DNA of 64,000 bases from positions 11,522,244-11,586,243 of the forward strand of contig NC_086356.1 of NCBI RefSeq assembly GCF_036324505.1, in the 5' to 3' direction. Source of the stretch: Eleginops maclovinus. Its lineage: Eukaryota > Chordata > Actinopteri > Perciformes > Eleginopidae. The translations under genes were made by a program, and so were the position numbers. Below are positions 12,501 to 24,964 of this stretch, in pieces. Position 1 is the first letter of the stretch. Every line of letters starts with the position of its first letter. The notes below the pieces were generated by a model, which searched no databases, was not told the DNA's origin, and saw only the letters and a list, made by a program, of their open reading frames with translations.

Positions 12501-15114
12501 TATGTGGCAGGCTCCTGGATGATTTGCAGGTTACAAAATGGATTACATACAGTATTCAAAAGGATTTTGAAAAAAACAGGGTTGGGGGTTAGGGGTTGCA
12601 GAAAAAAAAGAAAAGAAGAGAAACCCTGTACAGGAAGTACTCAGATAAAGCTGTATATAGTTTAACATGGCCTTTTCCTTTAATTTCAACCACTAAGCAG
12701 ATATCACATTTAAGAAAAAAGTGTAAATACAATTTCAAAAGACGGGTGCATTTTTCTTTAAAACCGTAAAATAGGGACTTTGTTGTAAGTAAAAAATACA
12801 TTACCAAAGGATCAATTGTATTGTAGTTAACAACATAATTGGCATTTTAATCTGAATATTCAAGTACATTCCAAGATACCCATATCTTACCTATTCAACA
12901 TGAAATGAGACACTTGAACATGATCATTAATCAAACTAATGCATCATCCCACATGTTTCCAATGGAATCCACCATGAATGCAATTTTTGTCTGAGCTGGT
13001 CACATGTCCTTTTTTTCTTTTGACTTGTGATAATGATGCCCACCACTGGGACATATAGTGTTAGGGTTAGTGTTAATGCTGAAACACACTTGTTAGTTGC
13101 ATCATGCCTCCAAGTTTTATCCAAACTCCCCAAGTTTCTGTGCAGCCAATCTATTCTCCCTCCCCAAAAATCGTTGAGGAGAACCATTACATTGCTGTGA
13201 TGGTGTTTTTTACAACAGTTCAAACCCAATGAAAACAGAGCTGGTTCTATATATGTGGCGACATTTATAAAAACATGTTCAGCGCCATTAATTATTTGCC
13301 TTTTAGACCCACAGTGGATTGATTTAGGTAAAACACAATTGGGTTATTCTCCTCAGGCTGTTCAAAGTCATTTTCCTGTAATTTCCCTTGGTTTGTTTCA
13401 GTGTTATATTTTGTAGGGGGTCTATAAATGTTGTCCAGCCAATTTAGTGAAGGCCAAAGCCAGAGCTGCACATATACACACATACAAATTGCTTAAAAAA
13501 CTGTATAAAAAATACAGTATAAAAAATATACTTGACAAAAACCTATCCCCTTACCAGTATTTTTCTTGCTTTGTCCTTTAATTCACCCGATACAATAGGC
13601 ATGCGTGTGTTGCAACATTGAACATCCGAATAGAGAGACAGTTCTTGCAAATAAAAGCATTTTCAATTTGAAAGATTTTTGCATTTCAAGGGAGAAGTTA
13701 TGTGCTGCAGCCTGCACACACAGAATGATTCATCCTGTTCACAAGGTTCATTGTGGAGTACTTGCAGATGGCCGTAGAAAATAAATGAGATTTTCAAAGT
13801 ATGTGTAGGTGGAATATTTCTGTGTAACTCTGCTTTGCTGCAAACACAATTATATGTCTAAACCCTGACATCAGGTTGAGAGACAGAGATAGCAATAGTG
13901 ATGCATATAAACTCTTCTACTCTGACATCTAATCTGTGTCGCTGTGTGAATGTGGTCACAGTAAAAGAATCCTGTAAACTTTTCCATAAGTGTTTGCGGA
14001 ACAGCAAAAGCAAAGTTTAAAAGGATTCAACGATCTTATATAACAGGCAGTAATAGCAACACACAAGTAGAGACACATTGTTTGTGTTGGCATTGATTGT
14101 TGCCCATTAAGCCTGAGGATGCACCGGCTCTGCTGAGGAACTAATTACAGTGGATGGCATCCAAGACGAAGCAAAGTACTTCCCTGGACTGAATCACTTG
14201 TGTTTGTTCAGTGTCCCTTGATGGAAAAAAACAACGATAAACAAAAAACAAATGGTAAAAAATACTGTAAATAACAGTTTGGATGAAACAGGAGTCACTT
14301 TATTGCCATGTTTTGTCTTCAACAAGTGGAACATTGGCAACTATGGTTGTGGAAAACACCAGAATTATGATGTATTAGTTCTAATAAATGTACCAAATGT
14401 TGAAGGCACATTTATTTAGTAAGATACATTTTCTATCTAAAAAAAAAGAAGGAAAAAATGGTGATAATCAATATGCCTTCCTACCTATTTTATGATATAA
14501 GTTTCCAAATTATGTAAGAAAACTAACATTGTTCCTTCATTGTCTTTCGAGTAATAGCAAATAAGCAATGTCAGAGTTGCCTCCTTCAGCATTAGCTTAC
14601 ACACTGTCAGAGAAGCTGGGAAAATATGACCATTAAGTCTGAGGTCCACGGGGTATGGCCACCTGTGAGGGTGTGACTTTACAGAAAGAGGAAAATATCC
14701 AGTCATGAACAGGTGGCTCTTGCTGTAGGCGGTTTCAGCAGGGCAAAAATAAGTGATTCTATCTGCTGGACTGTGGGGAGAAGAACTTTTTTTTTTTTCA
14801 GAATACTCCAAGACCATATGTAAGCCCTATCTTGCATGGTAGCGAAAGTAAAACTTAATGTCTGTGTCCCTTTCACACTGCTTTTCGGGTCTCCTCCAAA
14901 ATATAAGGTGTTCTTCCTTGGCCAATGCTACACCCTTACTCCAAGATTAATGCAATGATTGGCAGCTGTTTCAGTTATCCTGCTGACAGACAAACCAAGC
15001 TGAAAACATGACCTCCTTGGCAAACGCAGGTTTTCCATTGTGATCAAACACACAGGTTAAATGTAAGTAGTTGTTTGTAAGGTGGACAGTTTTTTTGTTT
15101 GGTACCTACGCTAT
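9600..15114. other. Intergenic sequence, nothing identified
   Basis: About 5.5 kb of AT-rich DNA with no supported exon or transposon. Open frames are at most about 117 codons with no domain. A short 'gttagggttagtgtta' near 13060-13075 is telomere-like but far too short to matter. Confidence 0.55.
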
Positions 15115-15118
15115 TTAA

Positions 15119-15842
15119 AGGGTCCCCTATTATGCTATATTTGAACAATATATCGTAGCGCAATATTTATACAAAACTTGTCTGTGAAATGTTTTGCTCA
15201 AAATACCAAACAGATCACTCATTGTAGTCATACCCCTCTATTTCAGCCCTGTTCCTGAAGTGCTGATTCTGTGACTGTCACTTTAAATTTGAGCTGACCT
15301 GAAGCTGGCCACGCCCCTTTGGAGCGTCATGCAGCTCTCTGTGAAGAGAGAAGTTTCTAACCGAGATACTCAGCTAAATGCTGCCATGATTAAACCCCAT
15401 ATTAGGTTCCAAACCACATCAAGCATTATTTCTGAAACACTTCTCAGTGTTTACCACTAGAACAGAGACATTATGTATTATATAAACAACAACCTAAGTC
15501 CCTCCTGCAGACATCCTGCTGAATACACAGACACACAGAGGTGCTCGAGGGGATTCAGCTCGCTGACTCTATATTGGGGACGATAGGTTGGGACGTGTCA
15601 CGTGGGTGGGACAATGCCAGGAGTTCAATGTAAAGCCAGCCCACATTTTGGTTATGACATCATAACCGAAGCAAATCTGGATCAGCTCGTTTGTACCCCG
15701 TTTCTAGAGACGTGGTTGAGGAGGAAAAGAGAGAGGGATGTATTTTCTGACACTTTGTGAGTCTCCTTAGACACCGGGGAAACATATTTATGTATAAAAG
15801 AACATTGACATAACAAAGTGCATATTGCATAGTAAGGGACCT
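15119..15842. mobile_element. Non-autonomous DNA transposon with TTAA target duplication
   Basis: TTAA at 15115-15118 and TTAA at 15843-15846 flank a 724-bp segment with imperfect terminal inverted repeats. The left end reads AGGGTCCCCTATTATGC. The right end, reverse complemented, reads AGGTCCCTTACTATGC. There is no transposase frame inside. TTAA target choice is known for the piggyBac and Kolobok superfamilies. The AGGG-type terminus may favour Kolobok, but I cannot decide without comparison to a repeat library. The interior is GC-richer than its surroundings. Confidence 0.7.
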
Positions 15843-15849
15843 TTAAAAC

Positions 15850-17730
15850 AGTCACTCTTTTTCTTTAATCATCATTTGAATGTTGCATTGCTGCCGACGG
15901 TCAATGTGCACCAGCAGAAACTCAATGCAATGCATGAGATATGTGTTGTTTTTGCATAATGCTGTATATACAAATATAACAGTGGACTGTAACATAATTA
16001 AGTCCATGTTTTATCGATGAAATTGCATTATTCAATAACAAAAGTAAATCTAAATAATGTACGGTTCTTGGTCTGTTCATGCATGTGTGTCTCTGTGTGT
16101 GTATCAGGTTAATGAGAAAAATAACCTGCAAAGAGAGTTATCTCCGACTCTCATCTGAATTTATTTAATTGCCTCTCTGGTTATTAAAAATGTGTTTTCA
16201 GACTGTATGATTTATAGTCAGATGGCGGGGCAGGAAATGGTAAATTCATTGCCGTGTGTTGCACCAGCTAAGGCGCCACCTGCTCAACAGCATGTCCGAG
16301 GGGAATCACTGCAATCTATTACAAGCTCTCTCTAGAGCACAGCTTGTTGTGTCGCCCCATGCCCAGTGGGTAATTTGGAACCTAGCCCACTGTTTTCAAA
16401 AACATCCAGGACACTTACACAACATAACATTATGAATGCAGAATCATACGTAATTCTAATCATTAATTAACATTCATGCAGTAGAATGTGCTTTTTCTAG
16501 ACGTAAGATGCATGTCGGCAAAACGTAAGCGGTTATAGAGGTGAATCAATATTGTCACAATAGACTAAGCTAAGTGCACCACCTTTTTCAACTGCATGTG
16601 GTGGCCTGGTCTAATCCCCCTGCATTGACAGTAGTATTAAACAGAGTTCCCTCCCCCCCATATGTGTTATATTTTATGCTGAATAGTGAATTTAATGCTC
16701 AAACTTAATTTTATCATCACACTACAGGCATCAAATACTCAATTAATTTTGAACTAAGGCACTGGTTGGAACCGGGGAAAATCCACAACAAGTGTCCTGT
16801 TAAGTTGTGCAGCTTTTCTGTGAATAAGCATATCACCATGAGTGATTGAGTAAGCAAAAAGTCGGAAAAGAAACCAAGCACTTCTACATAACTGTATGTA
16901 CATCAAAACGTGGCTGGTAGGATACATTTATTTTCTGTTGTTGGATTATTACATTTTTAATGTTGTATGTAGTATATTAACTCATTCATTAATTTAGGTT
17001 TGTACGTTTATTTGATATTCATTTCAGTTTGAGGGAATATTATGTGTCTTTGTTCTTGAGGATTATCTTCGCATGAATGCTTAACTGGGATATAAATGCA
17101 TTGAAAAATCTGAAGTACTAAAAACATGTATCTGTTTACTGCTTTCAATTCTAAGAAGACACAATTACCCACTCATCCTACATCTTTCAACCTGATCTGT
17201 TTGCATCAACATATTTAATGCACAAGTCCATATAAACATTTACTGTGCCCGCAAGCCAGACAGTTTTTCCCAGAAAATGTCTTGCTTACTTCAGCTAGTC
17301 TCATTATTTTGCTTCAACACATAATGTTTGACCCTTCCACCTCCCACACTCACTTTTGGATAGATTGCTTGAAAAAAAACCTTATTGCAGGGAAGTGGAT
17401 ATTACTTATCTAATAGATCCAACCCTTTAAAAAAAAATGGCTACACTGTGCTGTTATCCTCTGAGTGCAGAATTGTAGTAAATGTGGAGGCTACTTTATT
17501 AATGTCAGCCAAAAACAACTAGGTGTGCAAAAAAACAACATAAAGGACAGCTCTCGTCTCTGTCCATCTGTATTCTTTTCCCGCATGTCGGACACCTACT
17601 CTTCTCCACTGCACTGATGGATCTGTGTGTGTCAACATGGCGGTAGAGAGTTGCAAAGACAAAATCAGCTGTCATGTTGACTTGTCATTTTCTCTATGTG
17701 GAGAGATTCCTTTTTTTCTGATGCGTTTTT
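15850..17730. other. Intergenic sequence, nothing identified
   Basis: No exon or repeat could be supported in this AT-rich stretch. Confidence 0.55.
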
Positions 17731-17740
17731 CACATGACGT

Positions 17741-18165
17741 TTTACTGGATCACTATTGGGCCTGAACAGTTTGTAAAACTAATCAGTCAACTCGAGCACC
17801 GCACACGCCTCGTCCCTCTTACAACCAACCAAACACCTTGTCCTAAACTTGCCGCTCCATTTAAGCTGCCAGATCTGCTTGCCTCTGCCTCGCTAATGCT
17901 GTTGCTAATACTGTTACTAATACTGCTGCTGCTGTGTTCACGTTGCTGCTGCTGCGCTCACATTGCTGCTGCTCACCTGCCCCAGCTTCCACCCCAGCAT
18001 CCACCTGTAGGCTTTGGGAGATAGTTATTTAATCAATTCTCAATGATCTATGTAAATCTGTGGAGTGATGAGGCCCGAGCCTAGACGAGGCCGAACTATA
18101 TGCTGCTTCTAATAAACACATCAAGAAACACGCGAGTTGTCTGACTGAAATTATATTATTTTAAG
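17741..18165 (+). mobile_element. Possible unclassified retroposon or LTR fragment
   Basis: A 425-bp, relatively GC-rich segment is bounded by 'tgacgt' at 17735-17740 and again at 18166-18171, which could be a target duplication. It contains a CTG-rich imperfect trinucleotide stretch (17891-17975) and an AATAAA at 18111-18116, about 50 bp before the right boundary. Its base composition differs from the flanks. I see no coding domain, and the TG/CA ends of an LTR are not clear. Confidence 0.25.
17891..17975. repeat. Imperfect CTG/CTA trinucleotide repeat
   Basis: Triplets CTG, CTA and related codon-length units dominate this stretch, for example 'ctgctgctgctg' near 17923-17934 and 'ttgctgctgctgc' near 17943-17955. 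The plus-strand frame across it gives a Leu-rich peptide that looks like a repeat by-product rather than a membrane protein. Confidence 0.6.
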
Positions 18166-18179
18166 TGACGTGGCTACTG

Positions 18180-21100
18180 TGATATAATTCAAGATAATCT
18201 TGGTATGCCTACCAGCATTGAATTATAATTAAATGATCATAGTGTGTGTGATTTTTCTAATGATATATACCAAACAGAATCATTCTCTATTTAAGTTTGG
18301 GCAGCGGCTGGCAAGGATCCACCAAAAACTCTTTGCATCTGTTCAGAAATTACGTTAAGTTTGCTGAAGTTTTTCCTGTTCTCACAGCAGTCGAGTATGT
18401 TTGTCTCCTCCTTTGGACCATTTTAACTTTGCAGCATTGTCTGTTTTCAAGAGTGCGATGCGTTCCCCACTGCCAGCTGGACAGCAAGATGTAAAATATT
18501 ATCAGGTACAAATCTTGTTCTCAGACCTCTCCGTGTTAACCAAACTGATTTCCGTATCTTCAGATACTGCCAGGATATTTGAAAACCCACAACGCTTAAT
18601 GAAACTTGCCCCCTGCAATTTTAAGAAAATTACTTAGGACAATGATTGGCACTTAACCTAGACTGAAATGAATGCAGTTTTAATTTAGATATGCTGTAAT
18701 AGGATGGAGCTACTTCCATGGTTTAAAAACATAATTTTGTCTTTGGACTACAATGTGAGTAACATCTTTGAGCAAATGTTGCTCTCTGGAAAAATATGCA
18801 AGCATAAAATGTGCATTAGGTTTAAGAGAGCCTAAGCGGCTGGGATAGTGCCTTATCTTCTGGAAAAAAAATAGGGAAATATAGCAAGAGAGTCAACAAG
18901 GCAGATATAAAAGAAATACAGGAAAAAAACATGTAGGTGTAGTGAATGCACATGCTTCAGTAATTACATTTAAGTCTGATTAATAACTTGTTTCCGACAG
19001 ACTCTGCATATGAATCCAGAATTGGTTTATAGATATGAGGTTGACAGTTGTGTATCAGGATGCTCTTCTGCATTACTGCATTGAACTTCAGTATATCAAA
19101 ATATATCTTTTAAATTATTTTGAAATGTAAAATTACATTATATAATTGTATTATATTCATTGATACATGCATGTGTAATAATCCATAATGTTGCTTGTTG
19201 TTTTGTTGCTGCGTTTTGAGCTTAAATCATAAAAACACTTGCATTAGTAATGAGCATCAAAATACATATAGTTGGATAATATTACAAAGTTTCCTCTGTT
19301 CTTTGAAATATCATTAATATTGGCTTTATTTACATTACCCAAATTTGTTCTTTAGCATATGTTCAATAGCTTTAGGTTCATTAGCATGAACAGTTAATAC
19401 TGGTTCCTTATATTGGGATTAACATTCCCAAGAAGTATGGTTTCACACCAGCAACGTGATATCATTCCCTTACTATGATTTTCTGTGTCCACGAAACAAG
19501 ACATTGTAACCACAAGGGATTTTTCATTCAAAAGCCTTCCCCACTGCTGTACTTTACACTTAATTAACTTGCCTCCAATTCCTATTACCTTGCGACTACA
19601 GAACCAACATATCTCCTCTTAGAAAGATTAGCTGTGAAGAAGGGATGAGAAATAAGTTACAAATGTCCTGGAGCTTGTCTTCGAAGAATGCAAGTTATCA
19701 TCTGACACATGACTCCTTTTTTTATCAAGGTAGCTTACTTCCTTCATTCTTTTGATGTGTGTCATACTCGCAGTAATTGATTCCACTCACTTCTGTCATG
19801 CTTTTGCCTGCAATTTGCTCTGCAATATGCTGCCCTGAACTTTTTGAACCCAAAGCATAATGGAAATGCTGTAGAGGCTATGAAGCGTGAATTATCACCT
19901 GGTCTTGCACATGATGCGGCTGGCACATGGACGGAGACGCTCATCATGTCTTTTGCAGTAAGAGAATTACATTTTCTGATGAAGTAAGAGAGGGAGGCGC
20001 TCGGCTATGTAAGCTCCAGATGCTTAGAGAAATTACTCATTAGATCATTTCTCCTGTAGTATTATGTGTAAGTCTAATGATTCCGTTTTTCTGGATCAAT
20101 AAACTGTATCTTTGAAATGCTCACAAATCCAACTATCATTTCAAAGTAAAATTATATTAAGCGTGAATGTCTTAAAGAGAAAAACATCTGAATCTTATTT
20201 GATAATGTTTTTTCTAAAATCTTGATAAAACTCTTAAACACGTCATATGTTGGCAGTTCTCGTGATATTGGCAAATATAATTGTTGTCCCATATAATATA
20301 ATAGTCAGTCGATATAATATAGTATTATGATGACCTATCATCAATGTTTTTCTCTCTCATAATCTCTCTTTTAACATTAAGAGAAGAAATGTAATCAAAG
20401 CTAATCCTTTAATATTTACCAAATTACAACGATAATGTTATAGTGAATACATTTCTACATAGCAAAAAAAAGGGGAATATTTTATTCTATCTATTAAATG
20501 TTGTTATGTTTAGCACTGTGAGTTATTGATAATTTTCCCTTACCAATTACTTTTAATGCTATTTATCATCCGGTGAAGCTTCGGCGCTTTGTTTTATGCT
20601 GATGCTGCCTTACACTAAAACAAAACTTTTTGACGGCAAAAAAAAACCGTCCGGTGCCATGTCTTTGAAATACATTGCGCTTATATAAATAAATGTGGTT
20701 CTGTTTATTCTGTCAGTCTCCGGATTACTTGGATTCAGGGATGTTTTAAAGATGAAACAAGTCACAAATTTGGCCTGACAAGCAGTAAGACATTACAAAT
20801 CAGGAGGAAATGTGTTCATATTATCTTTTCTCTTCTTCTTTACATAGTAGAGGGCGCCCTCCCCACAAGTATTTTGGGGTATTAGAGAACTTGAAGGGAA
20901 GAGAGATGAAAAGCATATTCCTAGGTCTTATTTTCAGCATGTCAATTGTAAGAGTGGACTTTTTAACTTTTGTTAACTTTGATGTTTTAATTCAATAATC
21001 TGCAGTGTAAAATATGAATATACAGTGATGTTTGCTGCAGACAGCTGGATCAAACTACAGTTCCTTCTCCCACACTGTTGTCATTTTGACTCTTGATCAA

Positions 21101-24100
21101 GGACGTAAAAAACATAAGCTGACATTTATTTAAATTTCTAAAGATATTTTGAAAATACTCAACCAAAAGAGGCAAATCATTGCAATGAAGAATGTGTATG
21201 TAAGACTAACATAAACTTGTATATACAGTATATGGGGATACAACAGACTTGTGCCCAGCTTAAACCACCTAATGTAAATGGTAACCCAGAAACAAGTTCA
21301 GCCCAGAGGAGAGAAGCAACAGAAAATACAAAGTGACTGTGTTCTTTGCACTAATATACACTGTAACCCAAAATGTTTTTCAAAGTCAGCTTGGGGCTAA
21401 AAAGTCATTTGTTTAATGGTTTCTGCCCAGCAGGAAGCCAGTCATCTATTTTTAAAAAGAGATAGTGATAGGATGGCCACACCTTCAGAACACAAAGAAC
21501 ATTGCACCATAGAGTGTCCCCGAACAGCCTCCACAAAAGTGCTTTTCAATGCACACCCCGTCGATGAGGACATTCAAGCAAGATGACTTTCTAAAACATT
21601 GCATGGTGACTAGCTGAGAACCATGAAAGAGGACAAGGGAGAGAGGGTGGAATACAATGAAGTACATGAGGTAAAGAGTGGAAGAAAGAGGGTGAAGCCT
21701 TAGCCCACTGTATATCAGCTTGAATCAAAGGCCTCTGTTCCTTTTTCCACTCTTTTCATCCTCTTTTCATCCTGTTGTCTATACACTTCTGTCACTGCTC
21801 TCTGTGGTAATGTTGCCTTTTACTGTGACTTTCTCAGCGTGGAACAGTAGGGTCCCATCAGCAAAGGTAAGTCTGAGAGAATCTGAGAAGTCCTCTGCTA
21901 CCACCTACAGGACTTAGCGATAGTGGCGTCAGGTCCCGTTTCAGCTGTCAGAACCTTTACAATAAATATATGAATGGAGACTTGAGGCAGTATATTTGAA
22001 TAACATGGCAGGACAACATGTGTGTACACTGTTTATTTGTCTAATACGTTAAAACTAAGCAATGTATTCGACAATGGATCTTAAATGTGTACTTTTTAGC
22101 ACATTTGGAAAACAAACTTGTGTGTTTTGCCTCTCCGACATCCATCAAAGCCACCTTAGTGAGACAGGAAGTGTGAAAGCGCCAGACAGATTAGACTAGA
22201 CAACTGGTCAAATTTATTATACAACAACTTCACAACTGTATTACTACCTGGAGAGACCAGGAGGTTTGTTTCTTCGATTTTTTTCAGAGCTTTGAAACAA
22301 CTATCAAGCTTCTGCTGCTTCGGCAATGCGCTCGTAGGGATAACGGTTTGCTTTTTTGGGTTTCTGACAACTTTCTAGCCAACGGTATGTCTGAAAGCAG
22401 GGTGGTGTTTTTAGCGTGGTACAAGACATCTGAACCATCACCTTACATACCTTAGAGTCTGGTTCAGTACAAATCAATATATTTTCTAATGACTCCTCTA
22501 GAACACATACTTGATCGCAAAGTTGTAACAGAGAGCACAACCAGTTGTACAAACTAAAGTTGTTGGGCTGAGTGGAGACACGCTGGAGGCAGAACAGTGT
22601 ACGGACAAAACTCAATTTCATCACCTCCCTCTCCTCTATAATGAGCTGATGCTGCTTTGAGCAACTTTTGTCTCGCTTCTCCGAAAGGTGCAAAATAGAG
22701 TGTTTTAGTCCCTTTTTTTTGTGCTGACAGGAATCAGAGTGTACTTCGCTACCTTCCAAAATAGTCCCAGCTCAGCAATTTAGGATGCTGGCGAAGCAGG
22801 ACACCTGAACTGTCCCGCTAATATCTCTGCTTTGGACTAGTCCATGCGAGACATTGCTCAGACATGTTTCTGTACAGCCTAATTCACAGTGAACACATGC
22901 ATTTCACAGATATTTATGCAAAGACACAATGTCATGTACACCATTATATATTCAATATCTGAAAAGCACTCTATTCCAACAAGCAGGAAATATGCTGTTT
23001 ACATCAACAATACATGCACATTTTTATTATTCCCCTTTTCACAAACATATACTTTTTGTAGCTCTGTTCTTTTCACCTTTTACAATGTAAATCACAAATC
23101 ACGTAAGCATGAACACAAACACTATTCATCCATAAGATATGTATGAATTCTGAGAGACCCTTGCAACATTCACTTTAAGTTCTGATTATGTTTTCCCTTG
23201 ACTGCGTCTAAATTGTTTCTATAAGGGCCAAAAGGCTATTCTGACAATAATCTTGCGAGCATTCCGCTTGACATTCAAATAGCGGGTAGATCTGCTGAAT
23301 GAGGGCTGATTATACACAGTTGGCATAGGATAATACTTTCAAAAACTAACTTTGTAACTGTCTACCAAAGTCCAACATGAATTCATCTTGTAGCTTATGG
23401 GGCAACACACTTCATGGTAACTTCAGGATGCACACATTTGTGTTTTCAGCTTGGATAAGAGAGACGCCAACGTTTAATTGGAGATGTCAACACAAATCAT
23501 GCTCAATAAACCTTTACAATAATTGCAAAAAGCTTCAAAGCCTCTAAGCCCTTCAGATTCAGAGACAGGGAATCAGTGCTGACCACTGGAATCAGGGATT
23601 TAAATATCCTCAATTTACAGGGCTGCCAACAAACGTAAGAACAAAGCTTTGCACACACTGTGAAGTCCGTCCTTTGAAAGATGTGTATTGGGTCATACAT
23701 TTAAATTGCATGCTCAATAATTCTGTCTTTATTGAAATGCATAGTCACACGCATACTAAAAGCTTATAGGCTGATTTGCCAGGCTTACAGTACACACCGT
23801 CCCACACATACACACAAAGGTAATGTTTTTTCTGGCAGCTGGGAGACCGGGCTCCCATGGCTCAAATAATGTCACAGAATAGTGTATAATCTTTGGAACA
23901 GCTGTGGCTGGAGATAAAACCTTAATCAGGTGAAGGGAGCTCGGTGATATAATAACCTGAAGCCAGAGTCACCAAAGATGCGCCGATAGACACAAAAGAG
24001 CACTATGTGATAATCTTAGTTCAGGAGCTTACTTACCCTACTATAATGGCCCTCTCAGAACTGGATAGACATGATTTGAGGACTTAATGAAAAACCCATT

Positions 24101-24785
24101 TATGTTACTTAGTGCTTGAAGATAGTACTCAATGATAGAAAGACGAGGGGGGGGTGATGCAGGCAGGATGAATACCTTTTAATGACACACTTTTGATTCC
24201 TGACATGGTCTTGATGGCTTGAACTGACACGTGTTCATGCACTCAAGCACTAGGCGGTGAACCAGTGACAATTATAAGAACCATAAGAGCATGGTATATG
24301 GTTTTAACTACCATGTTTATGGCATCATGATGTTGTAGGTAGTCCTGTAGTTTTCAAACAAAATCTATGTTTACATTTGGTAATCACGTCGTTAAGGTCT
24401 ACCAAATATTTGCAATTCCTCATAAAGAAAATGAAAACAGATTATCATAAATATGTTAAGTTTTTTTTTGCCTATCCAGATTCACCATCTTGCAGGTGTC
24501 TTCTTTGCTGCTTTTGTTTTCCCACATGTTCTATTTATTGTAAGTAAGTGCAATTTGCAATTTTTATTGTGTCAGAATGGTCTTATTATGTTTAATCTTA
24601 AAGTTGAAATCAGTTGATCTTAGCTTAAGAAGAGAAAGTGAGTTTGTATATGTATTTCAGGGAAAGAAAGGTGAGAACATTATATGGTGTGTTTACGCCC
24701 ACACATGCAGCGTAGGATGTCATTATTACAAGTTAACCATAAGTGAACTTTTTTCAACTGGCAACAGTCTCTATGGAATTACACT
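18180..24785. other. Intergenic sequence, nothing identified
   Basis: About 6.6 kb of AT-rich sequence. The longest frame is 151 codons on the minus strand (22304-22759). It has no recognisable domain and is within chance expectation. No transposon ends are recognised. Confidence 0.5.
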
Positions 24786-24788
24786 CTC

Positions 24789-24960
24789 CCTGCTGTGGCA
24801 CAGTGGAGTAGTTTGTTGATCTTCAATTCAGGGAAGCACAGGTTCAATCCCCACTGCAATCAACATGTTGTTGTGTCCTTGGGCAAGACACTTCACCTCC
24901 TGTGACTGTCCACATTGTTGAGGATGTAAGTCGCTTTGGATAAAAGCATTTTAAATGTAA
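24789..24960 (+). mobile_element. tRNA-derived SINE
   Basis: RNA polymerase III promoter boxes are visible: an A box TGGCACAGTGG at 24796-24806 and a B box GGTTCAATCC at 24841-24850, with spacing typical of a tRNA-derived head. A body with 'tgtgtccttgggcaagacac' follows, and then the tail 'gtaagtcgctttggataaa' (from 24926). From general knowledge the body and tail motifs are shared by widespread teleost SINE families. The copy appears nearly full length and has mild decay. The family name is not assigned. Confidence 0.8.
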
Positions 24961-24964
24961 TCTG

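Noticed and set aside
13060..13075. Telomere-like gttaggg motif
   Set aside because: Only about one and a half units, not an interstitial telomeric array.
22304..22759. 151-codon minus-strand open frame
   Set aside because: No recognisable domain and no splice or promoter support. A few frames of this length are expected by chance in 64 kb over six frames.
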